From Hemicordylus capensis (Eukaryota; Chordata; Lepidosauria; Squamata; Cordylidae), in contig NC_069670.1 in assembly GCF_027244095.1 (NCBI RefSeq), positions 19,457,820 through 19,521,819 of the forward strand: a stretch of DNA of 64,000 nucleotides, given 5' to 3'. Below are positions 39,236 through 51,167 of this stretch, one piece after another. Position 1 is the stretch's first letter, and every line of letters begins with the position of its first letter. The notes under the pieces were generated by a model, which did not search any database, had not been told where the DNA came from, and worked only from the letters and a program-made list of their open reading frames with translations. A program made the translations under genes and the position numbers.

Positions 39236-39544
39236 GGAGAGGAGAGCTGGTCTTGTGGTAGCAAGCATGACTTCTCCCATTAGCCAAGCAGGGTCCACCC
39301 TGGTTGCATAGGAATGGGAGACTAGAAGTGTGAGCACTGTAAGAGATTCCCCCCTTCGGGGATGGAGCCGCTCTGGGAAGAGCAGAAGGTTCCCAGTTCC
39401 CTCCCTGGCAGCATCTCCAAGATAGGGCTGAGAGAGACTCCTGCCTGCAACCTTGGAGAAGCCGCTGCCAGTCTGTGAAGACAATACTAAGCTAGATAGA
39501 CCAATGGTCTGACTCAGTATATGGCTGCTTTCTATGTTCCTATG
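39236..39544 (+). mobile_element. 5S/tRNA composite SINE, near full length
   Basis: Head GGAGAGCTGGTCTTGTGG, TTAGCCAAGCAGGGTCC, reduced tRNA unit, and tail TTCTATGTTCCTATG. Confidence 0.88.
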
Positions 39545-40270
39545 AGGTGGTTGCCACAGAGAGCAGATCACCGGGACACCAGTGAGGCAGCAAGATGCAT
39601 GAGTTTGTGCTTTAAAAGTGGGGGCGGGGGAGGAGGGAAAGGAGGAGGAGGAGGGTAGCAAGCGGGGCGGGGGGGGATGTGGCATCCTTCCTCAGGCTCA
39701 CAGAGCCCTCAAGCCCTCACAGTGTATGTTGCGTTCGGCAAGGCCTTCATAAAGTATGTGTCAGCACCATCACATGCTGTATCTCTGGTATGCATCTCCA
39801 TTGTCCCTTCACTCATGACCACTTCCCTGCTCCTTCCGCCTCCTGTTCCTAAACGGTACCATAATAAACTCCCTCCTTTATTGACTTAAGCACATATTTA
39901 AAACATTTAGCGCAACACACACACACACCCCGCCCCGTTTGTTTTTAGGTTTTTTGCTGCGCTCCAAGCGGTTTCCATCCGAACAGATGACAACGCCAGT
40001 ATCAACCCGAAGACTGTTGAAAAGGATTAAAACGATGCAATCCATCGAGGAATTAAAGAGCGGTAATCAAATGCCTGCTGGAGTGGGTGGGAGGAGGTGG
40101 ATGTTGCGAGAGGTGAAAGCAGCAGAAACCTTTTCAATGAAGGTTTCATTGTACAGCCTCGGGGTAACCACAGGTGAAGACCCTGTTTCTTGCAAGGCCT
40201 GGCTTGTTGGATGCATATGGCATCAAAGCTAATAAGGTACTGCATATCAAGGGATGTCAGGAAAAGAAGG

Positions 40271-40426
40271 TGGAACCTTGATGCTCTTCCCAGAGTGGCC
40301 CCGTCCCCTCAGGGGACTATCTTACAGTACTCACACACCTAGTCTTCCATACATATGCAAACCAGGGTGGGCCCTGCTTAGCAAAGCAGACAATTCATGC
40401 TAGCTACAAGACCAGCTCTCCTCCCA
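40271..40426 (-). mobile_element. 5S/tRNA composite SINE, 5' half
   Basis: Antisense 5S unit (GCCCTGCTTAGCAAAGCAGA) and head. It lies at the edge of a segment duplicated near 46.0-46.7 kb. Confidence 0.8.
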
Positions 40427-40625
40427 GGAGAGTTTACCAAGGCTTAGATCCCAATCATGTACTACTGAGTAACGGCAATCTGCTAGAACACATCCGGGAT
40501 AGTTTTTTTCAGAGCAGAGGTCAACGCTGCCTGACAGGTTCCAGCATTTATCATTTTTCGAAATGATCACCCCCTCTAAAGGGGGGGGAAAAGAAGAAGA
40601 CGTGTACACTCATGTTTCAAGAAAA
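40427..40625. repeat. Locally duplicated segment, copy A
   Basis: GAGAGTTTACCAAGGCTTAG, TACTGAGTAACGGC and CTGACAGGTTCCAGCATTTA recur in the same order and orientation at 46171-46680. The duplication also includes part of the SINE just to the left. Confidence 0.82.
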
Positions 40626-40629
40626 ATGC

Positions 40630-40735
40630 TTGGAACGGCCCCATCCCCTCAGGGGAATATCTTACAGTGCTCACACATGTCACCCATCGAAATGCAAACC
40701 CTGCTTAGCAAAGGGGACAATTCATGCGGGCTATT
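40630..40735 (-). mobile_element. 5S/tRNA composite SINE, 5' part with deletion
   Basis: Antisense GGCCCCATCCCCTCAGGGG to CCCTGCTTAGCAAAGGGG. The head is lost, and about 15 bases between the boxes are missing. Confidence 0.75.
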
Positions 40736-40736
40736 G

Positions 40737-40997
40737 GAAGCCACCTAATGGTGCAGTGGGAAATGCCTTGTCTAGCAAGCCAGGGGTTGCCGGTTCGAAT
40801 CCCCGCTGGTATGTTTCCCAGACTATGGGAAGCACCTATATCGGGCAGTAGCGATATAGGAAGGTGCTGAAAGGGATCGTCTCATACTGTGCGGGAGATG
40901 GCAATGGCCAGCCCCTCCTGTATTCTACCAAAGACAACCGCGGGGCTCTGTGGGCGCCAGGAGTCGACACCGACTCGACGGCACACTTTACCTTTAC
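40737..40997 (+). mobile_element. Sauria SINE, full length
   Basis: Sense copy with the tRNA head (GCCACCTAATGGTGCAGTGG, box B GGTTCGAATCCCC), body ATCGGGCAGTAGCGATATAG and 3' end GACGGCACACTTTACCTTTA. Confidence 0.93.
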
Positions 40998-41878
40998 CAC
41001 AAGGCCAGCTCTTTTGTTCATTCTACAATGTCTGTTGCCCCTTCAACCCAGCCTCCTGCCGGCAAACCAGACTGTGACTTCAGTAGCCAGCAGTTACATG
41101 GCCGGCTGTTGCCTTTCTGAGCTGTAAGATTCGGCGGTGTTAAATAGACAGTTTGCCCTTGTGTTCCCTTTCATAAATTTAATTAGGGCACTTTCCGCTT
41201 TGTGTAGCCGCTACAGTCGAGTGCTGTGTTTCCCCACCGCCGCTGACTCCCCCAGGAACAAGATTTACCACTCCTTTTTATTCTTGTTTAAAAAAAAGAA
41301 AAAAAGAGGACAGACAAAAGCTTGTTCTCATTTGCTAATATCATTACAGCCCTCCATATACTCAGGAGAGTCCAGCACATGAATAGAACCCAGTCTAAAC
41401 CAGAGGGGGCCCCAGCTATAAATATGCAGCCGTTTCCCCAGCCAGAGAACACGTACTCTTTGAAAGCGTTCTCCACTGGTGTCTTATCACTTGCTAAATG
41501 TATTAGCTGCACGTCGTTTATTCTCTAGTCATCTTCGTGATGTCTGTGTCTTCTGGCTTTTAGCTACTAAGTCAATTTCCGAGAGTGTCTTGCTAAGGAC
41601 CTTACAACAGCACGCATCTGCTGAGCCAGGGGCATCGATGGGGCTGGCCCATCATGGGGCACAAACCCCCAACGGGTTGCTCAGAGCCTCGAAGCTCGTC
41701 TGCCACCAGGATGACCTCTTCCAGAAAGGAAGCGAAGCTTATGAGGTACCTGCGCAGAGCATGCAAGATCGCTCCTGGCTGGAATATAATATGGGAGAAT
41801 GTTAAAAAGGAGGAGTTGACAAAAATTACGGAGTGTTTCCATCGACTCTCCACCCCCCTCGGCAGGTACCTCTAATCC

Positions 41879-42010
41879 AGGCCTGCTCAACTTTAGCCCC
41901 CCAGCTGGTTTTGGATGACAGCTTCCATAATCCCCAGCCACAGTGGCCAATAACCAAGGATTATGGGAACTGTAGGCCAGCATCTGCAAGGCGTTTTCCA
42001 GGCTAGCTGC
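41879..42010. mobile_element. hAT-like hairpin MITE, second family
   Basis: CAGGCCTGCTCAACTTTAGC at the left, TAATCCCCAGCCACAGTGGC in the middle and ATTATGGGAACTGTAGGCC on the right. Confidence 0.65.
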
Positions 42011-42605
42011 TCAACAGCAGCAAAATGCCTCCACTCAGGTAAGTCGCCTTTGAAACGTAAACAGCAAGGGGGAGCAGTCTGGCAGCAAATAACAACCCGA
42101 AAAAAACAGCAACTTCCTCAATCAGGCCTACAACCTCTTTGGCCTTCAACCCACAGCACCTCACCATATTGCTCTGTAGATAGAAACACTCCATAATTGA
42201 CAATCCTGCCGATGCCCTGGTCTCGCTCTGATATGAGGAGATCTGTTCTAGAGCCTCATTGCGGAACTGGGCACCAAGGAGGAATGGGGATGGATATCTA
42301 TAAACAAGCCTGGCTCAATTTTCTCTGTAAAAAGATAGTTCTCTTTGTTTTCAGGGAGAATCAAGGCCCACTCTTAGCAAAGACACAAAACAGCCTACCA
42401 CCACCACCAAACAAATGCAACTCTAATAATTCTTCAACCGTGCATTCTAATGGCGAGTCTAAAAAAAGGCTCACTCATTATTCTCTATTGTCAGTGTGGC
42501 CAGAAATAAAGAGCCTATCAGAGATCTGCTTAACTTGGAATCTGAGGACGAAAGAGCACACATGGGCATGCCTTATGAGAAAGCTTGCAGCACTCCAAAG
42601 CCAGA

Positions 42606-42882
42606 GGAACATAGGAAGCTGCCGTATACTGAGTCAGCCCCTTGGTCCATCTAGCTCAGTATTGTCTACACAGACTGGCAGCAGCTTCTCCAAGGTTTTG
42701 GGCAGGAATCTCTCTCAGCCCTGTCTTGGAGATGCAGCCAGGGAGGGAACTTGGAACTTTCTGCTCTTCCCAAGGCGGCCCCATCCACTAAGGGATCTCA
42801 CAGTGCTCACATATGTCACGGGGCAGACTCTGCTTAGCAAAGGGGACAATTCCTGCTTGCTACCATGAGACCTGCTCTCCTC
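42606..42882 (-). mobile_element. 5S/tRNA composite SINE
   Basis: Tail and body are well kept (antisense GGAACATAGGAAGCTGCC). The box C region is deleted, leaving CACGGGGCAGACTCTGC. Confidence 0.85.
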
Positions 42883-42974
42883 CCTGCCCAGTGCCGCAAG
42901 CCACCATAGTAGGGTTTCAAATCCGTCTCTGTAACCAAGAGGGCAGATGGTGAACTTCAGAGAGCATTCTAGGC

Positions 42975-43083
42975 CGCGGGTGGGCAAACGTAGCCCTCCA
43001 GTTGTTTTCGGACTACAACTCCCAGCATCCCCAGCCACAATTCATTGTAGCTGGGGAGGATGGGAGTTGTAGTTCAACAAAGA
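42975..43083. mobile_element. hAT-like hairpin MITE, second family
   Basis: Left arm GGACTACAACTCCCAGCATC pairs with GATGGGAGTTGTAGTTC on the right. Confidence 0.72.
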
Positions 43084-43187
43084 GTCTAGCAGCTCTAGAC
43101 TGGCGTTCGAGAAGGCAATAGGACATGGAGAGATGGTCAGGGTACAAAGGGTGAATGCTGCTTGGAATTGGGGGGAGGCATTTCTCA

Positions 43188-43250
43188 AACATGGGTCCCC
43201 AGATGTTGTTGGACTACAACTCCCATCATCCTCAACCACAGTGTACTGGC
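43188..43250. mobile_element. hAT-like hairpin MITE, left half only
   Basis: CCAGATGTTGTTGGACTACA and ACTCCCATCATCCTCAACCA; the right arm is missing. Confidence 0.55.
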
Positions 43251-43639
43251 TTAGGTGGCAAGCAGAAGCCAGTGCAGATGCTGGGATGATTAGCATGAAA
43301 TATGATGCCCTTAGAGCCACAGCTCGGAGGCATGGCTGTCTCCATGCACCAGCTGAAGTTTTAAGAAAGAACAGTCATAATTCATTGGCTTCCTATAGGC
43401 GTTTTGGAAAACAGTAGGATTCCAAAATAGTAGCATGCCGCAGCAGGTGTGCCTCTGTTCCTTCCCCATACTTTGAGTAGCGTGTCAGAAACAGCCTGAA
43501 CCTTCACCAGGAACCGCCTGGTCTGTACAGAGCAGAGCTGCAGCTGGCTGCACAACAACAGCCCTCCAGGTATTACTGGACGACCACTCAAGAGCAGTGC
43601 GCTGGTCAACTCAAGAGCGAACCACAACGCTGTTAATGC

Positions 43640-43800
43640 TTGGTGTGGTGGTTAGAGCATTGGACTAGGACCAGGGAGACCCAAGTTCAACCCCACACTC
43701 AGCCATGAAACTCACGGGGTGACTCTGGGCCAGTCACGTATCTCCCAGCCTAACCTACCTCCCAGGGTTGTTGTACGTGTACAGCACTTATACGACGACG
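43640..43800 (+). mobile_element. MIR-like tRNA SINE, 3' truncated
   Basis: Head TGGTGTGGTGGTTAGAGC and core to CAGGGTTGTTGTACGTG; the L2-like tail is lost. Confidence 0.78.
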
Positions 43801-44058
43801 GATGTTTATACACTGCTTTTCAACAAAGTTTCTCAAAAGCAGTTTACATACAAATAATCATAATAAATAAATAAAGATGCGTAAAGATGCTTCCCTGTCC
43901 CCAAAGGGCTCACAATCCAAAAAGAAACACAAGGTAGACACCAGCAGCAGCCACTGGAGGGATGCTGTGTTGGGGACGGATAGGGCCAGTTGCTCTCCCC
44001 CTGCTCAATAAAGAGAATCGCCATTTTCAAAAGGTGCCTCTTGGCTCAGTTAGCAGGG
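43796..44058 (-). mobile_element. L2-type LINE 3' end
   Basis: Antisense CTGCTTTTCAACAAAG, CCAAAGGGCTCACAATCC and AAAGGTGCCTC. Confidence 0.78.
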
Positions 44059-44103
44059 GTAAACTGTGCATCCCCACTCCCCAACCTTGGAGAAAGAGTG
44101 GGA

Positions 44104-44142
44104 TCTATCTATCTATCTATCTATCCATCCCTCCCTCCGGCT
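44104..44142. repeat. (ATCT)n/(CATC)n microsatellite
   Basis: Five ATCT units followed by CATCC and CTCC units. Confidence 0.85.
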
Positions 44143-44640
44143 TCTGGAGCAGGTATTTAGCAAACTGACAATAACAGTCTCCTATTCTAAAACTTGAAAA
44201 TGTTTAATAGGTTTTACTCTCATATTTTGGATCTGATCGTACAGAACCTCTGAAACGCCAGCCACATTCTGGTTCGGCAACACTTATTAATAAGTGCTTA
44301 TCTAGATAAGTTATTATCTGGATAGGTGGTTACACAGTGGGGTTGTGGGACAGGGAGGAAGCCACAGTGCTCATGGCATTTTGAAAAAGACACCCCCAAA
44401 TCCCCCCCAAAGGCAAAGCAGCAAGAAAATAGGGAATGGTTTACTGCAATTTGGGACTGTCCTCGGTCAATGGGGGCAAGCAGTGTACATTATTTTAGAC
44501 CTTGTGTTTATCTGGCTCACTACCTTCCAGCTTGCCTCTGCGGTCTGTACGAGATGCATTAACTATGGACAGATTTTGGACAGCCTTGATTTCTGCCTTG
44601 AGCTTGGACAGTTACTTTCAGCAGCTTCAAAGGGACATGG

Positions 44641-44915
44641 ACATAGGGACATAAGAAACTGCCTTATACAGAGTCAGACACTAGTCTCTCTAGCTCAGTA
44701 TTGTCCACACTGACTGGCAGCAGCTTTCCAGCGTTATAGGCTGGAGTCCCTCCCAGCTCTATTTGGAGATGCCAGGGAGTGAATTTAGGACCTTCATGAC
44801 CTCATATCTCACAGCACTCACATGTACTCTCCCATCCAAATGTAAACCAAGGCAGACTTTGCTTAGCAAAAGGGACAAATCATGCGCTCACTACAACAAG
44901 ACCAGCTCTCCTCTT
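44641..44915 (-). mobile_element. 5S/tRNA composite SINE, diverged
   Basis: Antisense tail ACATAAGAAACTGCC, body, and a 5S unit (ACTTTGCTTAGCAAAAGGG) joined to the head ACCAGCTCTCCTC. Confidence 0.82.
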
Positions 44916-45852
44916 CCCAGCAATGCCAGGCCCTGATCCTACGGGTACTCAAGCACGGCTCTGTCTTGGCTATCTATAGCTCACTATATGCTCATGTGCA
45001 GGAGCTGAGCCACTAACAGGGCACCAGAATCAGCTACCGGAAGCAGGATGTAGAACGGCAGGTCAGAGGATGAGCTGGTCTTCCCTACAACTTGAATAAC
45101 GCGGAGATAAAGAAAAGCTGGGAAAACAGGGTTTTCGTGGGTTATACTGAGGCTGCGGTTATATCAAGATCAGCCACTCCGTTCGAGCCTGCATGAATTT
45201 TCAAGTGAGTGGAAGTGAATTTTACATGCAACCACAGAGGCTGACAGGCACCTCGGAATTAGAAAGATAAAGAGTTGCGGTACCTGATGGTAGCATCGCC
45301 ATAGGCAAGCAGCTTCTTGTGAAGGTCAGTTGGATAACGAGAGCTGGGCTGGATCAATCTGGATTAGCCCTGATGGTTGTCAGCTGTTGCCTCTCTCACC
45401 CACACATACACGGCCTGGCACAATTAGAAAAAGGCAGAGTACATATGGTACAACTCAGCGGCCAAGGAGCAGGTATTAGTGCAAAGTCTAATTTTAACCC
45501 TGAGTCGGCTCTCACAGGTGCTGTCTGCAAGACAAATGGGAAATGAGATTGGTCCCTCTTATCCAATAAAAATGGCTTGGTTTTACGGAAACATGGGTCA
45601 TCGGAAGTGGCCCTTCTGCACTACATTAAAAAACAAAACAAAACACAACCATGGGGAACTTGTTTTATTTTTTTGTGTGCCCCGTGTTATTGGTAAAGTA
45701 GCCATATGCACACACACCTACCTCTAACTCCCTTCCACTTCGGCAAAGTGAACAGGAAACATTCCAGGCATTTTTGCAGCCCAAACTGATATTTTCATTG
45801 GTAGCACCAACAAAGAGACTGGTGTGTAATAGTTTCAGTTATACGTGAGGTT

Positions 45853-46170
45853 TAGGAACATAGGGAACTGACATATACTGAGTCAGTCCCTTGGTCCATC
45901 TAGCTTAGTATTGTCTACACAGACTGGCAGCGGCTTCTCCAAGGTTGCAGGCAGAAGTCTCTCTCAGCCCCATCTTGGAGATGGTGCCAAAGAGGGAAGG
46001 AACTTGGAACCTTCTGCAGGCAAGCAGGCAGGTGCTCTTCCCAGAGTGGCCCCATCCCCTCAGGGGAATATCTTACAGAGCTCACACACATAGTCTCCCA
46101 TATAAATGCAAGTCAGGGTGGGCCCTGCTTAGCAAAGTAGACAATTCATGCTTGCTTCAAACTCTCCTTC
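45853..46170 (-). mobile_element. 5S/tRNA composite SINE
   Basis: Near full length, with a tRNA-unit remnant (GCAGGCAAGCAGGCAGG, antisense). The head is worn (CAAACTCTCCTTCC). Confidence 0.85.
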
Positions 46171-46680
46171 CAGGAGAGTTTACCAAGACTTAGATCCCAA
46201 TCATGTGCTACTGAGTAACGACATCTGCTAGGACGTATCTGGGATTTGGGATAGTTTTTAGGAACATAGGAAGCTGCCATATACTGAGTCAGATCATAGG
46301 CCCATCTAGCTCAGTATTGTCTACCCAGATTGGCAGTGGCTTCTCCAAGGTTGCAAGCAGGAATCTCTCCCAGCCCTATCTTGGAGGTGTCGCCAGGGAC
46401 GGAACTTGGAACCTTCTGCTCTTCCCAGAGTGGCTCCATCCCCTGAGGGGAATCTCTTGCAGTGCTCACACATCAAGTCTCCCATTGATATGCAACCAGG
46501 GTGGACCCTGCTTAGCTATGGGGACAAGTCATGCTTGCTACCACAAGACCAGCTCTCCTCTCCAGACGAGCTCTCCTCTCGCTTTTAGAGCAGAGGTCAA
46601 AACTTCCTGACAGGTTCCAACATTTATCAGTTTTGGAAATGACCAATAAAGGAAGGCAGCGGTGAGTGTATACTCTCATG
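46171..46680. repeat. Locally duplicated segment, copy B, with SINE inserted
   Basis: Matches copy A across GAGAGTTTACCAAGACTTAG and CTGACAGGTTCCAACATTTA. A composite SINE (46261-46560) interrupts it at the GGGATAGTTTTT site. Confidence 0.82.
46261..46560 (-). mobile_element. 5S/tRNA composite SINE inserted in a duplicated segment
   Basis: Complete from tail to head. The paralogous segment near 40.5 kb lacks it, which marks it as an insertion. Confidence 0.88.
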
Positions 46681-46701
46681 TTGGTTTCCAATTTGCTACA
46701 A

Positions 46702-47020
46702 GGGAGGATAGCTGGCCTTGTAGTAGCAAGCATGAATGGTCCCTTTGCTAAGCAGGGTCTGTCCTGGTTTGCATTTGAATGGGAGACAACATGTGTGAGC
46801 ACTGTAAGATATTCCCCCCTTAGGGGATGGGGCCACTCTGGGAAGAGCACCTGCATTATGCAGGCAGAAGGTTCCAAGTTCCCTCCCTGGCATCTTCAGA
46901 TAGGGCTGAGAGAGACTCCTGCCTGCAACCTTGGAGAAGCTGCTGCCAGTCTGTGTAGACAAGACTGAACTAGATGAACCAAGGGTCTGACTCAGTAGAA
47001 GACAGCTTCCTATGTTCCTA
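46702..47020 (+). mobile_element. 5S/tRNA composite SINE, near full length
   Basis: Head GGATAGCTGGCCTTGTAG, 5S boxes with TTTGAATGGGAGAC, a shortened tRNA unit, and tail TTCCTATGTTCCTAAG. Confidence 0.88.
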
Positions 47021-47895
47021 AGGGTATGAGCCAGGAAGGCACAATATGCATTGTGTGAAGAAATACTTTCTTTTGTCCACCATGAACAGTCTTTTGTAGA
47101 GGATGACCCAAGATTGTTTTTGTGACAGTTTTCTTGCTTTTCTGAGAGGACTACTTGCATGATGTGTAACATCAGCACTGCAAACTGGGAGCTTTTCTCC
47201 CACGGAAAGAGAAAAGTCAAGCTGGCTGTTGGTATATCGTCGGAACTGACTTTCTGGGTGCTGAGAGTAACCTTTCTCTTCACAATGCTGTTCTTGACTC
47301 AATAAAACACGACCCTGTCTCCCCTGTTCATGCATACACGTTTTCAAAGGCATGTTAATGTAGCTCAGTTTTGCCCAGTAAGTGATTAGACGAAGACTTA
47401 AGGATTCCAGAGCCGTCAGTTGAGGTCTGATTCTCTTATGCCAAAGAAGGGCCCTCTGTTTGGAGAGAATCCCATTTTCGAGTGCTGGTTTTAGGGGTCC
47501 GTTGCATACCAGACCAAGTGGCAGAAGGGCCTCCAGGCTGCTCTGTGAGTGATGCCTTTCAACCTCTGGACACTGTCCACTTGTTTCCTAAAGTTGTGCT
47601 TTCCAGCAGCTAACCTCTCAGCTGGTAAGCAAAGAGAACGCTGGGGCAAATAGATGTGGTAAGAAAGTAATAAAATAAGGCAACATCTCTTTCAGCTCTT
47701 CCTTCCTGCATTGTATTTTAGATTCTGTATATCTAACAATGCAAAATGCATGCTGTTTGATGTGAAAGAAGCTCAACGTTCTGTATTTCAGCTCTAAGGT
47801 TATACACCTCATGTTACTCCGCTTGCAAATGGAATAGGAGCCTGGCCTGGCCTGGTTAACAGGGCAGAACCTGTCTCCACATTGCCCTCTCAGTT

Positions 47896-48215
47896 AGGAA
47901 CATAGGAAGCTGCATACCGAGTCAGACCATGGATCCATCTAGCTCAGTACTGTCTACACTGACTGGCAGTGGCTCTCCAAGGATTCAGGCAGCCTACCTG
48001 AATCCCCAACCCTACCTGAAGATGCCAGGGAGTAAACCTGGGGCCTTCTGCATGCAAGCAGATGCTCTACCACTGAGCGATGGGCCTCATCCCTAAGGGG
48101 AATATCGTACAGCCGACAGCACTCAAATGTAGTCACCCATCCAAATGCAAACCAGGGCAGACTCTGCTTAACAAAGGGTACAACTAATGCTCATCACCAC
48201 AAGAGCAGCTCTACT
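47896..48215 (-). mobile_element. 5S/tRNA composite SINE with complete tRNA unit
   Basis: On the minus strand the tRNA unit reads CTCAGTGGTAGAGCATCTGC with TTGCATGCAGAAGG and a box B remnant. The 5S unit and a worn head follow. Confidence 0.85.
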
Positions 48216-48487
48216 GGAGCTTTTCCAGATGGGCAGCTTTATTGCAACAGGAAGTGCTTAAAATTAAGCCATGTTGAGCACTGCATCGAAGTGCTTTTTT
48301 TTTTTTTTAGGATGCACATAATGATCATCAACTGCAAAGGGTCAGGAGCAAAGCCGAATAATGCCATTGGCTATATGAACAGCACCTTCTAGCACCATTC
48401 TGACATGGCTGTAAATGGTTCCCTCATAAGAACTCCCCTCAACCCGCACCTTAGTGTAGCGAAGCTGCATTCACTCTGTGTTTACCC

Positions 48488-48735
48488 CTGCTAACTGGGC
48501 AAAGAGGCACCTTTTTAACATGGTGATGACCTTTACTTAGCAGGGGGAGAGCAACTGGCCCTATCCACCCCCAGCATAGTATCTCCAGTGAGGGTTGCTG
48601 GCATCTAGCTTACGTTTCTTTTTAGATTGTGAACCCTTTGGGGACAGGGATCCATTTTATTTATCATTTCTCTATGTAAACCACTTTGGAAACCTTTGTT
48701 GAAAAGCAGTATATACATATTTGTTGTTGTTGCTG
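48488..48735 (+). mobile_element. L2-type LINE 3' end
   Basis: Sense AAAGAGGCACC to AAAAGCAGTATATACATATT with a TTG repeat. Confidence 0.78.
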
Positions 48736-48879
48736 ACTTGCTGTTTGGAAAAGCTCCTGGGCTCCATCTCAGATCCTCAGCTCCAGCCCACAAACCAGAA
48801 GTACCCCTGAACTCTAGGTTTCATTCCTGGCATAGTCACCTGTGGCTATGACAACTTTCATTATCAGCCTGACTAGGTC

Positions 48880-48962
48880 ATAAGAACAGCCCTGCTGGAT
48901 CAGGCCCAAGGCCCATCTAGTCCACCATCCTGTTTCACACAGTGGCCCACCAGGTCCTTACG
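48880..48962 (-). mobile_element. CR1-type LINE 3' end
   Basis: Antisense AACAGCCCTGCTGGATCAGG to CAGTGGCCCACCAGG. Confidence 0.75.
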
Positions 48963-51105
48963 TCAGTTCAGGCTTCCTTGAATCGGTGTGGGTTGTCCTT
49001 CCAGATTCTTCCCCTCTGAGCCTAGTCTATACATTAGACCAGGAGCCAGGATGCCAACACCCTATCTCTAGTCAATTGCAGTCACATTGTTTTGTTGCCT
49101 GGCTGTGTCAGGAAGGGCAATCAGGTATCCTCTTGTTTGTTTTTCATTGTGTTTGTTCTGTTAATGTTCAGTGACTTGAAAGGTGGGAAGGACAGAAAAG
49201 TGTGAGAGTGAGCATCGTTAGCCAAATAGTTTCACTATAAAACCTACCCAAAAATACACTGAAATCACTATAGACTGTAATAAACAGTCATAGACTGTAA
49301 TAAACATTGATTGATTGACCGATATTGAAATAAAATCATTACAAATGTTGTCCCAAATATTGCCTTAGGAAAGCTTGATGGATTGGTCTGGATCACTCTT
49401 GAGTCTTAACTGGTGGCCATATTTGGATGCAGGAGGAATTTTCCAATCGCCTTCATCTGATTGGCTAGGTTCCCCCACCCCCCACCCTTCCCTTGCTTCA
49501 TGTAGTTTGGCTAGCCTACACAAATCATTATGTACTATTACATGAGCACTTTTGGGCTTGAATCTTAAACTTTACTTGTGGGCAACTATGCCCAGGATTG
49601 CACGAGATAATTTGTGGATTGCCCTGCCAGCCGGATGGACTTAAAAAGAGACTTTGGCCCTCGCCAGCATAGACATTCTAGGAAACACGATCTTCTTGAA
49701 CTTAGGAGGCTTTGATAAGGTTTCAGAGGCCACTGCTGTATCCTCTTCTGTTTTGTGTATAAAAATGGAGTGGTTGAAATGGAAGCCCGTGTGAATCACA
49801 TTGCTAAGCATGCTTTGCTTAGAAGCAGAAGTGTCAGTAGAGCAACGTATAGTAATGCAGCTATGTCAGTGTGCAATGCATCATGTGCAAATTGGCAGCA
49901 CTGGATCAAGAGATATCATTAGAGACAGTTGGGAATTTGCTTTTATTACTTGTTGAGCCCTGGACATTAATTAAATTCATTTAGCTAGCAACATTGCACT
50001 GCTACCCCAAAATGTATCATTTCTACTATCTCTGCATGCCTTAAAGAGGTACCTTAAAAGAAAATTTGTTAGCATTCTGACCAACCCTTGAGAAATGCAG
50101 CAAAATTAATCCTGGTGTGGACTTCTGTGCATATGCTGCCCTCTAGTGCTTGTGGCTTAGGTGCCTTTTATCCTCAGACGAAGATGACTTTCCTGTGGGT
50201 CAAGAATACTAAAAAGGGGCAGGGCCTTGGTGCAAATAAAACCACAATGTAAATAACTGTGGCTAAATATATATACAAACTGCTATGAAAAGCCTGAAAT
50301 GTTATGATCTTTCCCACTTCTTTACATTTTGTTGCAGTAACACTTTGAATATATAATAAACACTAAAGTGGAATTATTCTTCCTCTCAATGCAGGAGACA
50401 AATCACAGACAGTTGGAAGTGGTTTGAAATTAAGCATTGCTGATTCTAGGAACTGTATATAGTTATCCATCCCACTTTTACTTCTGCAGTCTCAAAAACC
50501 TATTTGACCAAGAGCAACAGTGGGAGAAAAGAAATTAATATACACCCTATCTCAAATCACTCCCAACACTCTTAAGAACTATTGTCTGTCTCTAGTTAAA
50601 GATCTGAGTGGAGATTTTTTCCTCCTTCTTAAGACACTGAAATTGTCCAAAACTGGAATGTCAGTAAAATGTTCTTATTGCTTTTTTGCTAATGGTAGGA
50701 GAAGTCTTAATAAGTCTTAAACTGAAGATCGAAAATATTGACACAGTTGAGGCTAAGAACATCAGACTAGTTAGTTGGCTCTAAGGTTTGATGAAAAAAG
50801 CTTTCTGTATATGCTCCTTGTTCTATGACTTCTTAGTGCATCTTAGCAGTAATCATTATGTGTGAAAATAACTTTTCCTAGAGTAATTTATCAGAAATCA
50901 TTTTAATCTTTTTCAACTTATACAGTTTTTTCCAGAGTGCATTTTTAAAAAACAAGTTATAAACCAATGTAACATAGGGGATGAGCAGAATATTGATTTA
51001 AAGGCTGATATGCCAAAGTGTATTTATAGAAAATGAAATAAATTATAACTATTATTCTTGCAGGCCAATACTAAATGGCAGGAATTTTTCTAATGAAACA
51101 AACTA
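48963..51105. other. AT-rich sequence with no recognised gene or repeat
   Basis: The longest nearly repeat-free stretch in the window. Open frames are short. It lies downstream of the minus-strand gene. Confidence 0.45.
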
Positions 51106-51111
51106 TTTATT
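51106..51111 (-). terminator. Poly(A) signal of the minus-strand gene
   Basis: AATAAA on the minus strand, 57 bases past the stop codon at 51168. This gives a short 3' UTR with cleavage expected near 51085-51095. Confidence 0.6.
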
Positions 51112-51167
51112 TGTTTTTAGGAATGAAGCACTTTGAATCCCACTTTTCTAAGTTAGAACCAGAAGTA

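Larger units (their letters stand above)
44059..45852. other. Unassigned sequence apart from one SINE
   Basis: No splice-bounded coding frame on either strand. The same holds for 47021-47895. Confidence 0.35.

Noticed and set aside
8594-39544. CRISPR-like or phage-like regular repeats
   Set aside because: The regular repeats are SINE copies and microsatellites of a vertebrate genome.
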